Assembly: GCF_022811645.1 (NCBI RefSeq)
Contig: NZ_CP094535.1
Span: 62,001-126,000, forward strand
Direction: 5' to 3'
DNA from: Hymenobacter monticola
Lineage (GTDB): Bacteria; Bacteroidota; Bacteroidia; Cytophagales; Hymenobacteraceae
DNA: 64,000 bases
Position numbers and translations under genes: made by a program. This document shows, piece after piece, positions 1 through 8,644 of this stretch (the first letter of the stretch is position 1; each line of letters starts with the position of its first letter). The notes beneath the pieces are model-generated. The model searched no databases. It saw only the letters and a program-made list of their open reading frames with translations, and was not told the DNA's origin.

Positions 1-885
1 GCTGTAGGTTAGGCTTTTGTCGGCGTTCAGCGGACCGCTCAGGTTGGCATCGGCGCGGTAGTAGGGGTTCTTGCCGTTGCCTTCCAGTCCGAAGCGCGTG
101 CGTACTTCTCCTTCCGTTTTCGCACCGCCGGTTTTCGACACGTAGTTGAAAATACCGCCTGGCGAGTTAGTGCCCAGGATGGACGCCGTGCCGCCCCGCA
201 CCGCCTCCAGGCGCGCAATGGTGGCATCGGCCCGCAGGAAGTTGTCCACGCTCAGGTTCACGTTGGTCACCGGCAGCCCGTCCTCCTGCAGCGACACGTA
301 GTAATAGCCGTTGGCGTTGTCAATAGAGCCCGCCGAAATGCCGCGCGTGTACACCGTGTTATTAATCTCGCCCCGGGCTTGGTTCACGTATACGCCCGGC
401 ACGGTTTTGAGCAAGTCGGCAGCGCTGGTGGGCGCCAGCAATTGTATCTGCTTGCTGTTCAGCGTCGAAATAGCTACCGACGACTCCATCTTGGTGCGCG
501 TGTCGAACACGCCGGTCACCACCACCTCGTCCAGGGACTTGCTGTCGTCGGCCATGCTGATGCTCAGGTTGTCGCCCTGCTTGTCGATGGGCACCAGCAC
601 GTCCTTAGTGGTGTAGCCTACGAAGGACACCGTGAGCGTGACGTTGCCAGGCTCCAGCCCTTTCAGCGTGAAGGCGCCGTTGGCATCGGTGGAGGTGCCG
701 TTGCTGGTGCCCTTCACCACCACCGTGGCGCCGGGCAGGCCCGCCCCTTTGGGGTCCGTCACACGCCCCGAAAGGTTGCCGGTCGATTGCGCCATCGCCT
801 GCTGAAACGAGAGCAGCCCCAGCAGCCCCAGCATAGGCCACCGCGAAGCGCGTGCTACAGGTAAGAGGATAGTGGTTTGAGTCAT
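1..885 (-). CDS. TonB-dependent receptor, N-terminal 295 codons (cut by window start)
   Basis: Outer-membrane active transporter; only the N-terminus lies in the window. The ATG is at 885 (minus). Residues 1-33 form a signal peptide ending in AMAQ. Residues ~37-115 are a carboxypeptidase-regulatory-like beta-sandwich (GRVTDPKGAGLPGATVVVKG). A TonB-box-like DEVVVTG follows near residue 118, then a plug domain with the receptor signatures LQEDGLPV, RLEAVRGG and GTNSPGGIFNYVSK. The barrel lies outside the window. No SusD-like gene is visible on this side. The promoter carries a TACTTTTG box (1055-1062) and an inverted repeat (1019-1040) shared with the promoter of the gene at 2403. The substrate cannot be read from sequence; co-control with the GH1/aromatic operon suggests a phenolic glycoside (inference). 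A siderophore is the main alternative. Confidence 0.93.
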   Translation of the reverse strand, partial: MTQTTILLPVARASRWPMLGLLGLLSFQQAMAQSTGNLSGRVTDPKGAGLPGATVVVKGTSNGTSTDANGAFTLKGLEPGNVTLTVSFVGYTTKDVLVPIDKQGDNLSISMADDSKSLDEVVVTGVFDTRTKMESSVAISTLNSKQIQLLAPTSAADLLKTVPGVYVNQARGEINNTVYTRGISAGSIDNANGYYYVSLQEDGLPVTNVNLSVDNFLRADATIARLEAVRGGTASILGTNSPGGIFNYVSKTGGAKTEGEVRTRFGLEGNGKNPYYRADANLSGPLNADKSLTYS

Positions 886-1018
886 GGTGGGGATTTTTTG
901 AATAATGAGGTTAGATGTGCAGTTTCAGGGGGCGCCAACGGCGCGATACAGCTCCGTCATGTTCTTACCAAGCCTGTAACCCAGGCGGCCAAGAAGAAGC
1001 AGACGGCCCAAACCAAAC

Positions 1019-1040
1019 AGTGAGTAAGTATTAACTCACT
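1019..1040. promoter_or_regulatory. Inverted repeat AGTGAGT-N8-ACTCACT, probable operator
   Basis: Perfect 7-bp arms at 1019-1025 and 1034-1040 with an 8-nt spacer. It starts exactly 14 nt downstream of the minus-strand TACTTTTG box, so a bound repressor would cover the start region of the TonB receptor transcript. The same arms recur at 2349-2366. The shape resembles TetR-family operators, but no TetR gene is in the window. Confidence 0.6.
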
Positions 1041-1054
1041 AGATTTGTGTCAGG

Positions 1055-1062
1055 CAAAAGTA
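1055..1062 (-). promoter_or_regulatory. Bacteroidota -7 box (TACTTTTG) for the TonB receptor
   Basis: Minus-strand TACTTTTG matches the Bacteroidota TAnnTTTG consensus fully. It lies about 170 nt upstream of the receptor ATG. I did not find a convincing -33 TTG at the usual spacing. Confidence 0.55.
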
Positions 1063-1246
1063 TTCCACCTACAGAGGCAGGTATAGGCTAATTGCGGCAT
1101 TTCCTATACTTTAGCAATCCACTACACGGATTCAATCCATTCTCAATCGTTTTCAGGCCTCATTCAGCTCAATATGCGTTGAAATCGTGCGGCCGGTTAC
1201 TGCCTACTACCATCCTCCCGTTCCCGCGTACTTCCCACTCAGTGCC

Positions 1247-2161
1247 ATGAACCCCAAGCAGATTCCGCTCCTCAACCCGGCCGCGCTGGGCGTGCACCAC
1301 TTCTCGGCCTGGGCCGAATGGCAGACCTCGGCGCTGAACAACCTCTTCCACATCAACCGGCTCGAAACGCACGTCGGGCACATTCCCTTCCCGCTGGCCC
1401 CGCACCGCAAAACCGTGCACGACTTCGTGTTTATCACCAAGGGCTCCACCAAGCGCAGTAAGGGCCTCGACGAGCACGAAATCGGCGACAACACCTTTTT
1501 CTTCCTGCCCGCTACCCAGATTACCACCCACGAATTCATGACGCCCGACGCCGAAGGCTTCTACTGTCACTTCGATATCGAGCTGCTAACGAAAGGGTTT
1601 GTGCATTCCGGCGTACTCAGCCAACTGCCGTTCCTGCAGTTCACCGGCAACCCGGTCATCCGCATTAGCCCCGAGGCGCTGGGGCCGGTGCTGCACATCC
1701 TGCAGCAGCTGGAGCGGGCCGAAAACACCAACTCGCCCGCGTCGCTCGACCTCATCCGGGTGTACCTGCTGGCCCTGTTCACCGAGCTCAAGCCCTTCGC
1801 CAACCCCGACGCGCAGCCCGGCAAGAACGCCGCCGTCCGCATCACGCAGCTCTATAAGGATGCCCTGGCCCAACATATATATGAGAAGCACTCGGTGGCA
1901 GCCTACGCCGAGCTGCTGGCCGTGTCGCCCAACCACCTGAACAAGTGCGTCAAGACCGTCACCGGTAAGTCGGCCCAGGACACGCTCGATGAAATGGTGC
2001 TGCTTGAGGCTAAGGCCCTGCTCAAGCAATCCACGCTTACCATCAGCGAAATCGCCTTTAAGTTGGGCAAGGAGGACCCAAGCAGCTTCAGCCGCTTCTT
2101 CCGCCTCAAGACCAATAGTACGCCAAAAGCATACAAGCTTTCAGCCATCGAGGGCAGTTAA
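1247..2161 (+). CDS. AraC family transcriptional regulator
   Basis: DNA-binding regulator of 304 aa. The N-terminal half (to ~170) is a cupin-like ligand-sensing domain. The C-terminal ~100 residues carry the double helix-turn-helix, including the YAELLAVSPNHLNKCVK and ISEIAFKLGKEDPSSFSRFF segments typical of AraC proteins. I chose the ATG at 1247 because it gives the normal family length and conserved sequence begins soon after; in-frame codons further upstream add only non-conserved residues. It diverges from the TonB receptor and is followed by a clear terminator, so it is probably a single-gene transcript. Its place between the receptor and the aromatic operon makes it a candidate regulator of either, but no effector can be named. 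Confidence 0.9.
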   Translation: MNPKQIPLLNPAALGVHHFSAWAEWQTSALNNLFHINRLETHVGHIPFPLAPHRKTVHDFVFITKGSTKRSKGLDEHEIGDNTFFFLPATQITTHEFMTPDAEGFYCHFDIELLTKGFVHSGVLSQLPFLQFTGNPVIRISPEALGPVLHILQQLERAENTNSPASLDLIRVYLLALFTELKPFANPDAQPGKNAAVRITQLYKDALAQHIYEKHSVAAYAELLAVSPNHLNKCVKTVTGKSAQDTLDEMVLLEAKALLKQSTLTISEIAFKLGKEDPSSFSRFFRLKTNSTPKAYKLSAIEGS

Positions 2162-2191
2162 CAGCTTGGAAAATGACCAGTTAACAGACGG

Positions 2192-2225
2192 AACCCCGGG
2201 CCTATTTAGGCTCGGGGTTTTCTTA
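2192..2225 (+). terminator. Intrinsic terminator after the AraC gene
   Basis: An 11-bp stem (2192-2202 with 2209-2219, one G-T wobble) closes a 6-nt loop and runs into a T-rich tail. It sits 30 nt after the AraC stop codon and separates that gene from the next operon. Confidence 0.85.
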
Positions 2226-2326
2226 TGGTGGACGTAAAGAGTTGGGATATTTCAAGAACGAGTTCAATGGATTGATTGTGCATATCAAATGCCGCAATCG
2301 GTCAAGCCTGCCTTGCAAGCCGAGCC

Positions 2327-2334
2327 TACTTTTG
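2327..2334 (+). promoter_or_regulatory. Bacteroidota -7 box (TACTTTTG) for the membrane protein/GH1 operon
   Basis: TACTTTTG, identical to the box in front of the TonB receptor, 68 nt before the ATG at 2403. It is followed after exactly 14 nt by the inverted repeat at 2349-2366. No TTG was found at the expected -33 spacing. Confidence 0.6.
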
Positions 2335-2348
2335 CCAGGGTAAATGAC

Positions 2349-2366
2349 AGTGAGTTATTACTCACT
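2349..2366. promoter_or_regulatory. Inverted repeat AGTGAGT-TATT-ACTCACT, probable operator
   Basis: Perfect 7-bp arms with a 4-nt spacer, 14 nt after the TACTTTTG box and 36 nt before the ATG. Arms and distance to the -7 box match the element at 1019-1040; only the spacer length differs (4 versus 8). The layout suggests a dimeric repressor, most likely TetR-like, shared by both promoters. Confidence 0.65.
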
Positions 2367-2402
2367 CAAATCATTTGCTACTACTCAAACACGGCGGCTT
2401 AG

Positions 2403-2900
2403 ATGGTCGCCCGCTTCTCTCCCAATCCCACCCTGGCAATGCAGCAATTCATCCGGCGCAATGCGCTATTGGCCACCGGGCTGAACCTGGTAATCAACGC
2501 CGTCATTCCGGCCGCCATCATGTGGAACGACGCGGCTGTGAACGGGCTTGATGCGGCCCCGAATCTCTTCACGCTGCTACTGCCGGCGGTGGGCATCTCG
2601 GCCCTAGCCACCACCATTGCCACGTTTGCCACCATTCCGGGGCGTCCAGCAAGCCGCAGCTGGCTGCCGGCGGCCGTGCTCAATGGCGTAGTCATTTCGC
2701 TGCTGTTTGCCGCTCCGGTGGCGGTAGCGCTGTTAGCGGCGCGAGCGGCTGGGCTGGGGCACTTCGTGCTGGTCAAACCCACGGCTTTGGCGCTGTCGTC
2801 GCTGGTGGGCGGCGCGACCGGAGCGCTCAGTTCCTTCGTGGCGGTGCGGCGGGCCGCCCGATTCTTTCACTTGCCGCTTGGCGCGGCCAACCCTGCTTAA
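2403..2900 (+). CDS. Small integral membrane protein, function unknown
   Basis: 165 aa with about four hydrophobic helices (roughly residues 22-42, 55-80, 90-115, 123-148) and short polar loops; there is no signal peptidase site. I do not recognise a named family. It is the first gene after the TACTTTTG/AGTGAGT promoter and ends 4 nt before the GH1 gene, so the two are almost certainly co-transcribed. A role in stress protection or solute movement linked to the substrate is possible, but nothing in the sequence proves it. The small size argues against a complete secondary transporter. Confidence 0.75.
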   Translation: MVARFSPNPTLAMQQFIRRNALLATGLNLVINAVIPAAIMWNDAAVNGLDAAPNLFTLLLPAVGISALATTIATFATIPGRPASRSWLPAAVLNGVVISLLFAAPVAVALLAARAAGLGHFVLVKPTALALSSLVGGATGALSSFVAVRRAARFFHLPLGAANPA

Positions 2901-2904
2901 GCGT

Positions 2905-4395
2905 ATGAACCGAATTTTTCGCCACCTGATAGCTGCTTTGGCGAGCTCGCTGATTTGGGTGCCAGCAGGGGCCCAAACCGCCGCGGCTCCTGGCATGGCG
3001 GCACCCACGGCCGCTTCCATTCGTTTTCCAAAGGGCTTTCTGCTGGGCACCAGCACGGCGGCCTATCAGGTGGAGGGCGCCTACCAGGCCGACGGCAAGG
3101 GCGAATCGAACTGGGATTTTATGGCCAATAAAATTGGCGTCACCCAGTTCACCATTGGCAAAAAGGAGACGGGCAACGTGGCTGACAACATGTACGACCG
3201 CGCCACCTACCTCAAAGACATTGCCTTGATGAAGGCACTGGGCGTGAATGCCTACCGCTTCTCCATTGCCTGGTCGCGCATCATGCCCCAGGGCACGGGC
3301 GCGGTGAATGCCAAAGCCGTGGCCCACTACGCTCAACTGATTGACGACCTGAAGGCCGCCGGCATCGAGCCGGTGGTGACGCTCTACCACTTCGATATGC
3401 CGCAGGCGCTGATTGAAAAAGGCGGCTGGGCCAACCCGGAATCGGTGGGCTGGTACGCGGCGTACGCGGACGTGATTTTCAAGCAGTATGGCCAGAAAGT
3501 CAGGAAGTTCATCACCTTCAACGAGCCGTACATTGAGTTCTTCGTGCAGCATTATTTGATGAACCTGGAGCAGAGCAAGGCCGCCCCCGCGGTGCGCTAC
3601 GCGGCGGGTATGACCGGGGCCCACCACATGCTGCTGGCCAGTGCCCGCGCCGTGGCCGACTACCACCGCCTGAAGCTGCCGGGCCAGGTGGGCATCACGC
3701 TCAACCTCGGGCCCTGCCTGCCCTTCGACCCTAAAAACCCCGCCGACGTAGCCGCCGCGCCCTGGCAGGACGTGCTGCTGAACAAGCTGTTTCTGGACGG
3801 TGCGCTACGCGGCAGCTACCCCAAGCAGGCACTGGATTCGCTACAGAAATATAACCCGGCTTTCAAGCCCACGGCGGCCGAAATGGCAACGCTGGCCGCT
3901 ACTAAGCCCGATTTTCTGGGCGTGAATTTCTATGCGCCGGCGATGGTAAAGGCTGACCCCACGTCTCCCTTTGGCGTGAATTGGCTGGGCCTCAACCCCG
4001 AGCCGGCCCCCACCAGCAGCACCGGCCCCACCCGGCCCGACCAGTTGTACGCCCTGCTGATGCGCATCAAGGCCGACTACCAGAACCCGACGGTGCTGAT
4101 AACGGAGAACGGCGCGGCCTTCGGCGACGTGGACGAAAAAGTGGTGAACGGCAAAATCAACGACACCAACCGCTGCCGCTCCCTGGTGGGCCACCTGGCC
4201 GCCGTGCAGCGGGCGGTGGCCGACGGCTCCAAAACCATCGGCTACCTGCACTGGAGCTACGCCGACAATTTCGAGTGGATTTTCGGCTACACCGTGAAGC
4301 TCGGGCTCGTGCATGTGGATTTCGCGACCCAAAACCGCCTGCCCAAGCAGAGCTACTACCTCTACCAATCCATTCTCAAACAACAACCGAAATAG
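2905..4395 (+). CDS. Exported GH1 beta-glucosidase
   Basis: Hydrolyses beta-glucosides with retention. The ATG at 2905 opens a signal peptide (residues 1-24, ending AGAQ). The GH1 fold follows from FPKGFLLGTSTAAYQVEG. The acid/base glutamate is E207 in TFNEP and the nucleophile is E401 in ITENGAA. At 496 aa it is slightly longer than the usual ~450 aa because of the leader. Most bacterial GH1 enzymes are cytoplasmic, so export is notable. It starts 4 nt after the membrane protein gene and 21 nt before the extradiol dioxygenase. This suggests that it removes glucose from a phenolic glycoside in the periplasm before the ring is degraded (inference). Other beta-linked sugars or cello-oligosaccharides are possible substrates. 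Confidence 0.93.
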   Translation: MNRIFRHLIAALASSLIWVPAGAQTAAAPGMAAPTAASIRFPKGFLLGTSTAAYQVEGAYQADGKGESNWDFMANKIGVTQFTIGKKETGNVADNMYDRATYLKDIALMKALGVNAYRFSIAWSRIMPQGTGAVNAKAVAHYAQLIDDLKAAGIEPVVTLYHFDMPQALIEKGGWANPESVGWYAAYADVIFKQYGQKVRKFITFNEPYIEFFVQHYLMNLEQSKAAPAVRYAAGMTGAHHMLLASARAVADYHRLKLPGQVGITLNLGPCLPFDPKNPADVAAAPWQDVLLNKLFLDGALRGSYPKQALDSLQKYNPAFKPTAAEMATLAATKPDFLGVNFYAPAMVKADPTSPFGVNWLGLNPEPAPTSSTGPTRPDQLYALLMRIKADYQNPTVLITENGAAFGDVDEKVVNGKINDTNRCRSLVGHLAAVQRAVADGSKTIGYLHWSYADNFEWIFGYTVKLGLVHVDFATQNRLPKQSYYLYQSILKQQPK

Positions 4396-4416
4396 CCCCT
4401 GGGGCTCCCGCATCAC

Positions 4417-5400
4417 ATGGCACGCAATCCGCATTACCTTTCCCAAATGGCCCACATTGAGGTGTACACCACCGATTTGGAAGCCTCCGTTCAGTTCTTC
4501 ACCGATGTGGCGGGCCTGGACGAAACCGGCCGCGACGGCACTTCCGTGTACCTGCGCTGCTGGGGCGACTACTTCCACCATACCCTCAAGCTCACGCAGC
4601 GCGACACGCCCGGCCTGGCTTGCCTGGGCTGGCGCGCCGACAGCCCCGAGGCGTTGGAAGACATCGTGGCCCACTTGGAAAGCACCGGCGCCGGCCGCGG
4701 CTGGACCGACGGCGACCTGGGCCACGGCCGTGCCTACCGCTTCCAGTCGCCCGACGGGCACCTGCACGAGGTATTCTGGGACGTGGTATGGCTGAAAGAA
4801 ACCGGCGAGCGCGCCAGCGTTTTCACCGACCGCTACGCCAGCAACCGCCGCCGCGGCCTCTCGCCCCGCCGCTTCGACCACGTTACGATTAATACGACCA
4901 ATTACCCGGCGGAAAAGGCCTTCTGGAAGGGCCTGGGCCTGAAAAACCCCGACGAGGTGCGCATCACCGACCAGATTCCGCCGGTGGGCGGGCTCTTTAG
5001 CATCGGCAACCTCTCGCACGACATCGCCATTTTCACCGACCCGCACATTCAGCCGGGCATGGGCGCCCTCAACCACGTCGCCTTCGCCTTCGATAGCCGC
5101 GAGGAAGTATTGCTGGCCTGCGACTACGTGATTGAGCGCGGCCACAAGCTGGCCATGGGCGCCCCCACCCGCCACAAGGCCGACGAAGGCTTCTTCATCT
5201 ACATCGACGAGCCGGGCGGCAACCGCTTCGAATTCTACGCCGGGGCCCGCCTGATTTTCGCCCCTGACCACGGCCCGGATGTGCATTACCTCAAGGACAA
5301 TCCCAACGATGCCTGGGGCAACACCAACCCCTGGAAAGCCGACGGCGGCTTCAAGGCCGAGCACGGCTCGGTGAAGACCAAGGAAGAAGAAGTGGCGTAG
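4417..5400 (+). CDS. Extradiol (catechol 2,3-dioxygenase-like) ring-cleavage dioxygenase
   Basis: Two-domain VOC-fold dioxygenase of 327 aa that should open a catecholic ring next to the diol using Fe(II) and O2. The catalytic C-terminal domain keeps the 2-His-1-carboxylate triad: H155 (RFDHVTIN), H220 (ALNHVAF) and E272 (NRFEFYAG). The N-terminal VOC repeat covers residues ~10-130. A charged C-terminal tail of ~40 residues is extra. The gene opens the upper aromatic pathway, 21 nt after GH1. The natural catechol is unknown. Because the window also has an intradiol protocatechuate dioxygenase, this enzyme probably acts on a different, substituted ring. Confidence 0.9.
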   Translation: MARNPHYLSQMAHIEVYTTDLEASVQFFTDVAGLDETGRDGTSVYLRCWGDYFHHTLKLTQRDTPGLACLGWRADSPEALEDIVAHLESTGAGRGWTDGDLGHGRAYRFQSPDGHLHEVFWDVVWLKETGERASVFTDRYASNRRRGLSPRRFDHVTINTTNYPAEKAFWKGLGLKNPDEVRITDQIPPVGGLFSIGNLSHDIAIFTDPHIQPGMGALNHVAFAFDSREEVLLACDYVIERGHKLAMGAPTRHKADEGFFIYIDEPGGNRFEFYAGARLIFAPDHGPDVHYLKDNPNDAWGNTNPWKADGGFKAEHGSVKTKEEEVA

Positions 5401-5440
5401 CCAGACCGGTTCAATCCATTCATATTCAAGCTAATTCGCC

Positions 5441-6547
5441 ATGTGGCATTACTATCCGGAGCACTATATGTTCTCCTACCAGCTCGTTCGCATCCTGGCG
5501 CAAAGCCACTTTGGCGGCGGCGAATTCAACGAGTGTCTGGAGGCGGCCAGCCGCATCAAGCCGGGCGATTTTGAGAGCTTCCACCAGAGCTGGAACTTGG
5601 AGGGCGACATGGTGCTGGCCGAGGCCGAGCAGGCCCGCGCCGAAGGCCGGCTGCTGTCGGCCCGCGCCACCTACCTGCGGGCTGCCAACTACTTCCGCAT
5701 GGCCGAGTTCTTCCAGGTGCCCACCGACCCGCGCAAAAACGAAACCTACGGCAAGGGCGTGAAAGCCTTCCGCGAGGCCGCCGCGCTGATGGACCACCCG
5801 CCGCGCCGCGTGTCCATCCCGTTTGAAGGGCAAGAGATGACGGGTTACTTCTTCGAGGTGCCCGGCCAGCAACACGGGCCGTTGGTCATCATGTTTGGTG
5901 GGTTGGATTCGACGGCCGAGGAGCTGTTTTTCGGCCCCTACGAGATGCTGAACGAGCGCGGCATTTCGTTGCTGATTCTTGACGGACCGGGCCAGGGCGA
6001 GAGCCTGCGCCTGCGCAACATGCTGACGCGCTACGACTACAACGTGCCCGCCACAGCGGCCTTCGACTGGGCCATCGAGAACCTGGACGTCGACCCCAAG
6101 CGCATCGGCATCATGGCCGTGAGCATGGGTGGCTACATGGCGGCCCGCTCGGCGGCCTTTGAGCACCGGTTCCGGGCCTGCGGCATCTGGAGCGCCGTGT
6201 ACAACTACTACGATGTGTGGGCCAAGCGCCCCGACAACCACCCGCTTTCGTCGGTGCTCTGCCACATCGTGGGCGTGGAAAACATGGCCGAGGCCCGCGA
6301 AAAGCTCACCCAGTTCACGATGAAGGACGTGGTGGATAAGATTCAGTGCCCCACCTACATTTCGCACGGCGGCGACGACCGGCAGGTGCCCGTGGCCCAG
6401 GCCCAGGCCATGTTCGACGAGTTGACCTGTGAGAAGTACCTCAACATCACCCCCGCCGACAGCACCGGCTCGGCCCACTGCCACGTGGATAACATGACCA
6501 AAGTGCTGCCGCTGTTCGACTGGATGCAGCAGCAGCTAACCAAATAG
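5441..6547 (+). CDS. Alpha/beta hydrolase, pseudooxynicotine-hydrolase/FrsA-like, likely C-C bond hydrolase
   Basis: 368 aa. A helical N-terminal domain (~1-120) precedes an alpha/beta-hydrolase core. The nucleophile is S228 (VSMGGY), the acid probably D313 (HGGDDRQVP) and the base H346 or H348 (SAHCHVD). This layout resembles 2,6-dihydroxypseudooxynicotine hydrolase, which cleaves a C-C bond next to a ketone. In this operon it would most simply cleave the ring-opened product of the neighbouring extradiol dioxygenase, or an acyl side chain on the ring. An ordinary esterase cannot be excluded from sequence alone. It lies 40 nt after the dioxygenase gene. Confidence 0.85.
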   Translation: MWHYYPEHYMFSYQLVRILAQSHFGGGEFNECLEAASRIKPGDFESFHQSWNLEGDMVLAEAEQARAEGRLLSARATYLRAANYFRMAEFFQVPTDPRKNETYGKGVKAFREAAALMDHPPRRVSIPFEGQEMTGYFFEVPGQQHGPLVIMFGGLDSTAEELFFGPYEMLNERGISLLILDGPGQGESLRLRNMLTRYDYNVPATAAFDWAIENLDVDPKRIGIMAVSMGGYMAARSAAFEHRFRACGIWSAVYNYYDVWAKRPDNHPLSSVLCHIVGVENMAEAREKLTQFTMKDVVDKIQCPTYISHGGDDRQVPVAQAQAMFDELTCEKYLNITPADSTGSAHCHVDNMTKVLPLFDWMQQQLTK

Positions 6548-6580
6548 CCGCCGACGCCCAATTTCAATACCTGCTTTCTC

Positions 6581-7888
6581 ATGAAAAAAATCATCAAAAA
6601 AGGCATCACCTACGCCGAATCGGGCGAGGCTGATGCCAAGGTGCGCGCCACCGTCGAGGGCATGATTCAGGACATCCGCAGCGGCGGCGACGCGGCCGTG
6701 CGTGCCCTGTCGGAGCGCCTGGATAAGTGGGCGCCCGAGAGCTTCCGGTTGACTCAGGAGCAGATTGAATCCATCGTGGCGGGCATCGCGCCGGGCACCA
6801 TCGACGACATCAAGTTTGCCCAGGCGCAGGTGCGCAACTTCGCCGAGAAGCAGCGCGCCACTATCCTCGATTTGGAAGTGGAAACCCTGCCGGGAGTGTT
6901 TTTGGGCCACCGCAACCTGCCCATGAACAGCGTGGGCTGCTACGTGCCCGGCGGGCGCTACCCCATGGTGGCCTCAGCCCACATGAGTGTGCTCACGGCC
7001 AAGGTGGCCGGGGTGAAGCGCGTTATTGCCTGCACCCCGCCCATCAACGGGCAGATTCCGGCGGAAACCGTGGCCGCCATGTACCTGGCCGGGGCCGATG
7101 AAATCTACCTGCTCGGCGGCGTGCAGGCCGTGGCTATGATGGCGCTGGGCACCGAAACCGTGGCCCCCGTCGACATGCTGGTGGGTCCCGGCAACGCCTA
7201 CGTGGCCGAAGCCAAGCGCCAGCTCTACGGCCAGGTGGGCATCGACCTCTTCGCCGGCCCCACCGAAATTCTAGTCATCGCCGACCACACCGCCGACGCC
7301 GAAATGTGCGCCACCGACCTGCTGGGCCAAGCCGAGCACGGCCCCACCTCCCCCGCCATCCTGCTGACCACGGACGAAAAACTCGCCCACGACACCATTG
7401 CCGAAGTAGACCGCCAGCTGCAAACGCTGGCCACGGCCGACATCGCCGGGGTGGCCTGGCGCGACTACGGTCAGGTTATCCTGGTCGATTCGGTGGACGA
7501 GCTGGTGGCCGAAGCCGACCTGCTCTGCAACGAGCACGTGGAAGTGCTGACCGAAAACCCGCGCTACTTCCTGGAGCACATGACCAACTACGGGGCCCTG
7601 TTCCTGGGACCGCGCACCAACGTGGCCTACGGCGACAAGGTCATCGGCACCAACCACACCCTGCCCACCAAAGGCGCGGCCCGCTACACCGGCGGCCTGT
7701 GGGTCGGCAAGTTCTTGAAAACCTGCTCCTACCAGGAAGTGCGCACCGCCGAGGCCAGCGCCTTGGTAGGCGAGTACTGCTCGCGGCTCTGTGCCATCGA
7801 AAACTTCTGGGGCCACAAGGAGCAGGCTGATTTGCGGGTGCGCCGCTACGGCCAGCCCCAATCCGAACCCGCTCATGCCCCCGCTTAG
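6581..7888 (+). CDS. Histidinol-dehydrogenase-like NAD-dependent alcohol dehydrogenase (catabolic paralogue)
   Basis: 435 aa, HisD fold throughout: a Rossmann-type core with [17 protein letters not shown] and FAGPTEI, the QAEHGP motif, and the C-terminal [17 protein letters not shown] block. That block and the isolated catabolic context resemble HpsN-type enzymes (sulfopropanediol dehydrogenase) rather than biosynthetic HisD; no other his gene is nearby. The family oxidises a primary alcohol to an acid in two NAD-dependent steps. Here it probably oxidises a hydroxymethyl or aldehyde group on a pathway intermediate (inference). It overlaps the following SDR gene by 14 nt, so translation is probably coupled. 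Confidence 0.88.
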   Translation: MKKIIKKGITYAESGEADAKVRATVEGMIQDIRSGGDAAVRALSERLDKWAPESFRLTQEQIESIVAGIAPGTIDDIKFAQAQVRNFAEKQRATILDLEVETLPGVFLGHRNLPMNSVGCYVPGGRYPMVASAHMSVLTAKVAGVKRVIACTPPINGQIPAETVAAMYLAGADEIYLLGGVQAVAMMALGTETVAPVDMLVGPGNAYVAEAKRQLYGQVGIDLFAGPTEILVIADHTADAEMCATDLLGQAEHGPTSPAILLTTDEKLAHDTIAEVDRQLQTLATADIAGVAWRDYGQVILVDSVDELVAEADLLCNEHVEVLTENPRYFLEHMTNYGALFLGPRTNVAYGDKVIGTNHTLPTKGAARYTGGLWVGKFLKTCSYQEVRTAEASALVGEYCSRLCAIENFWGHKEQADLRVRRYGQPQSEPAHAPA

Positions 7889-8621
7889 TGGCCGCGTGGC
7901 AGTGGTGACGGGCGGGGCTGGCGGCATCGGCTCGGCCATCTGCCAGGCGCTGGCGTCGGCTGGGGCGGCGGTGGTTGCTACCTACAACAGCGACGCAGCG
8001 AAGGCTGAGAGGCTGTTGGCCAGCTTGCCCGGTACCGGCCACGCCACCTTCCATGCCCCCGTCAATGACAGTGCCCGGCTACACGAGCTGGCCGCTTTTA
8101 TCACCGACAAATACGGCCGGCTGGATGTGCTGGTGAACAATGCGGGCGTGACCACGCCCGTGCCGCACGACGACCTCACCGGGCTTTCCGATGAATGGAT
8201 TGACCGGATTTTTACCACCAACTGGCGCGGCGCTTTTGCCATGATTCGGGCCTGCCAGCTGCTGCTCACGGCTAGCGGCGATGGCCTTATCGTCAACATA
8301 TCCTCGGTAGCCGGCCAAACGGGCATCGGCAGCAACGTGGCCTACTGCGCTTCCAAAGCAGCCCTCGACAGCCTGACCCGCTCGCTGGGCCGGGCCCTGG
8401 CTCCGGCGGTGCGGGTCATGTCGGTGTCGCCGGGCTGGGTGCTGGGCGAGTACGCCAGCCGCGCCGACCCGGCCTACCTGCAAGCTCAAGTCGATGCTAC
8501 GCCGCTGGGCCGCCTGGCCACGCCCGCCGATGTGGCCGACGCCGTGCTGGCCCTGGCCACCACGTTGCGGTTCACCACCGGCACCATTCTCCCGGTCGAT
8601 GGCGGCCGGCCCCTTCGCTAA
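7875..8621 (+). CDS. Short-chain dehydrogenase/reductase
   Basis: 248 aa classical [11 protein letters not shown] cofactor loop near residue 12, NNAG near residue 89, catalytic Ser in NISS and the YCASK active-site Tyr/Lys. I chose the ATG at 7875 because it places the cofactor motif at the normal distance from the N-terminus; an earlier in-frame ATG at 7791 would add 28 residues encoded inside the previous gene. Overlap with the upstream gene (14 nt) supports one operon. It probably oxidises or reduces an intermediate of the aromatic pathway; the substrate is not readable. Confidence 0.88.
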   Translation: MPPLSGRVAVVTGGAGGIGSAICQALASAGAAVVATYNSDAAKAERLLASLPGTGHATFHAPVNDSARLHELAAFITDKYGRLDVLVNNAGVTTPVPHDDLTGLSDEWIDRIFTTNWRGAFAMIRACQLLLTASGDGLIVNISSVAGQTGIGSNVAYCASKAALDSLTRSLGRALAPAVRVMSVSPGWVLGEYASRADPAYLQAQVDATPLGRLATPADVADAVLALATTLRFTTGTILPVDGGRPLR

Positions 8622-8644
8622 ACGATTTTCAACACAATCAGCCC

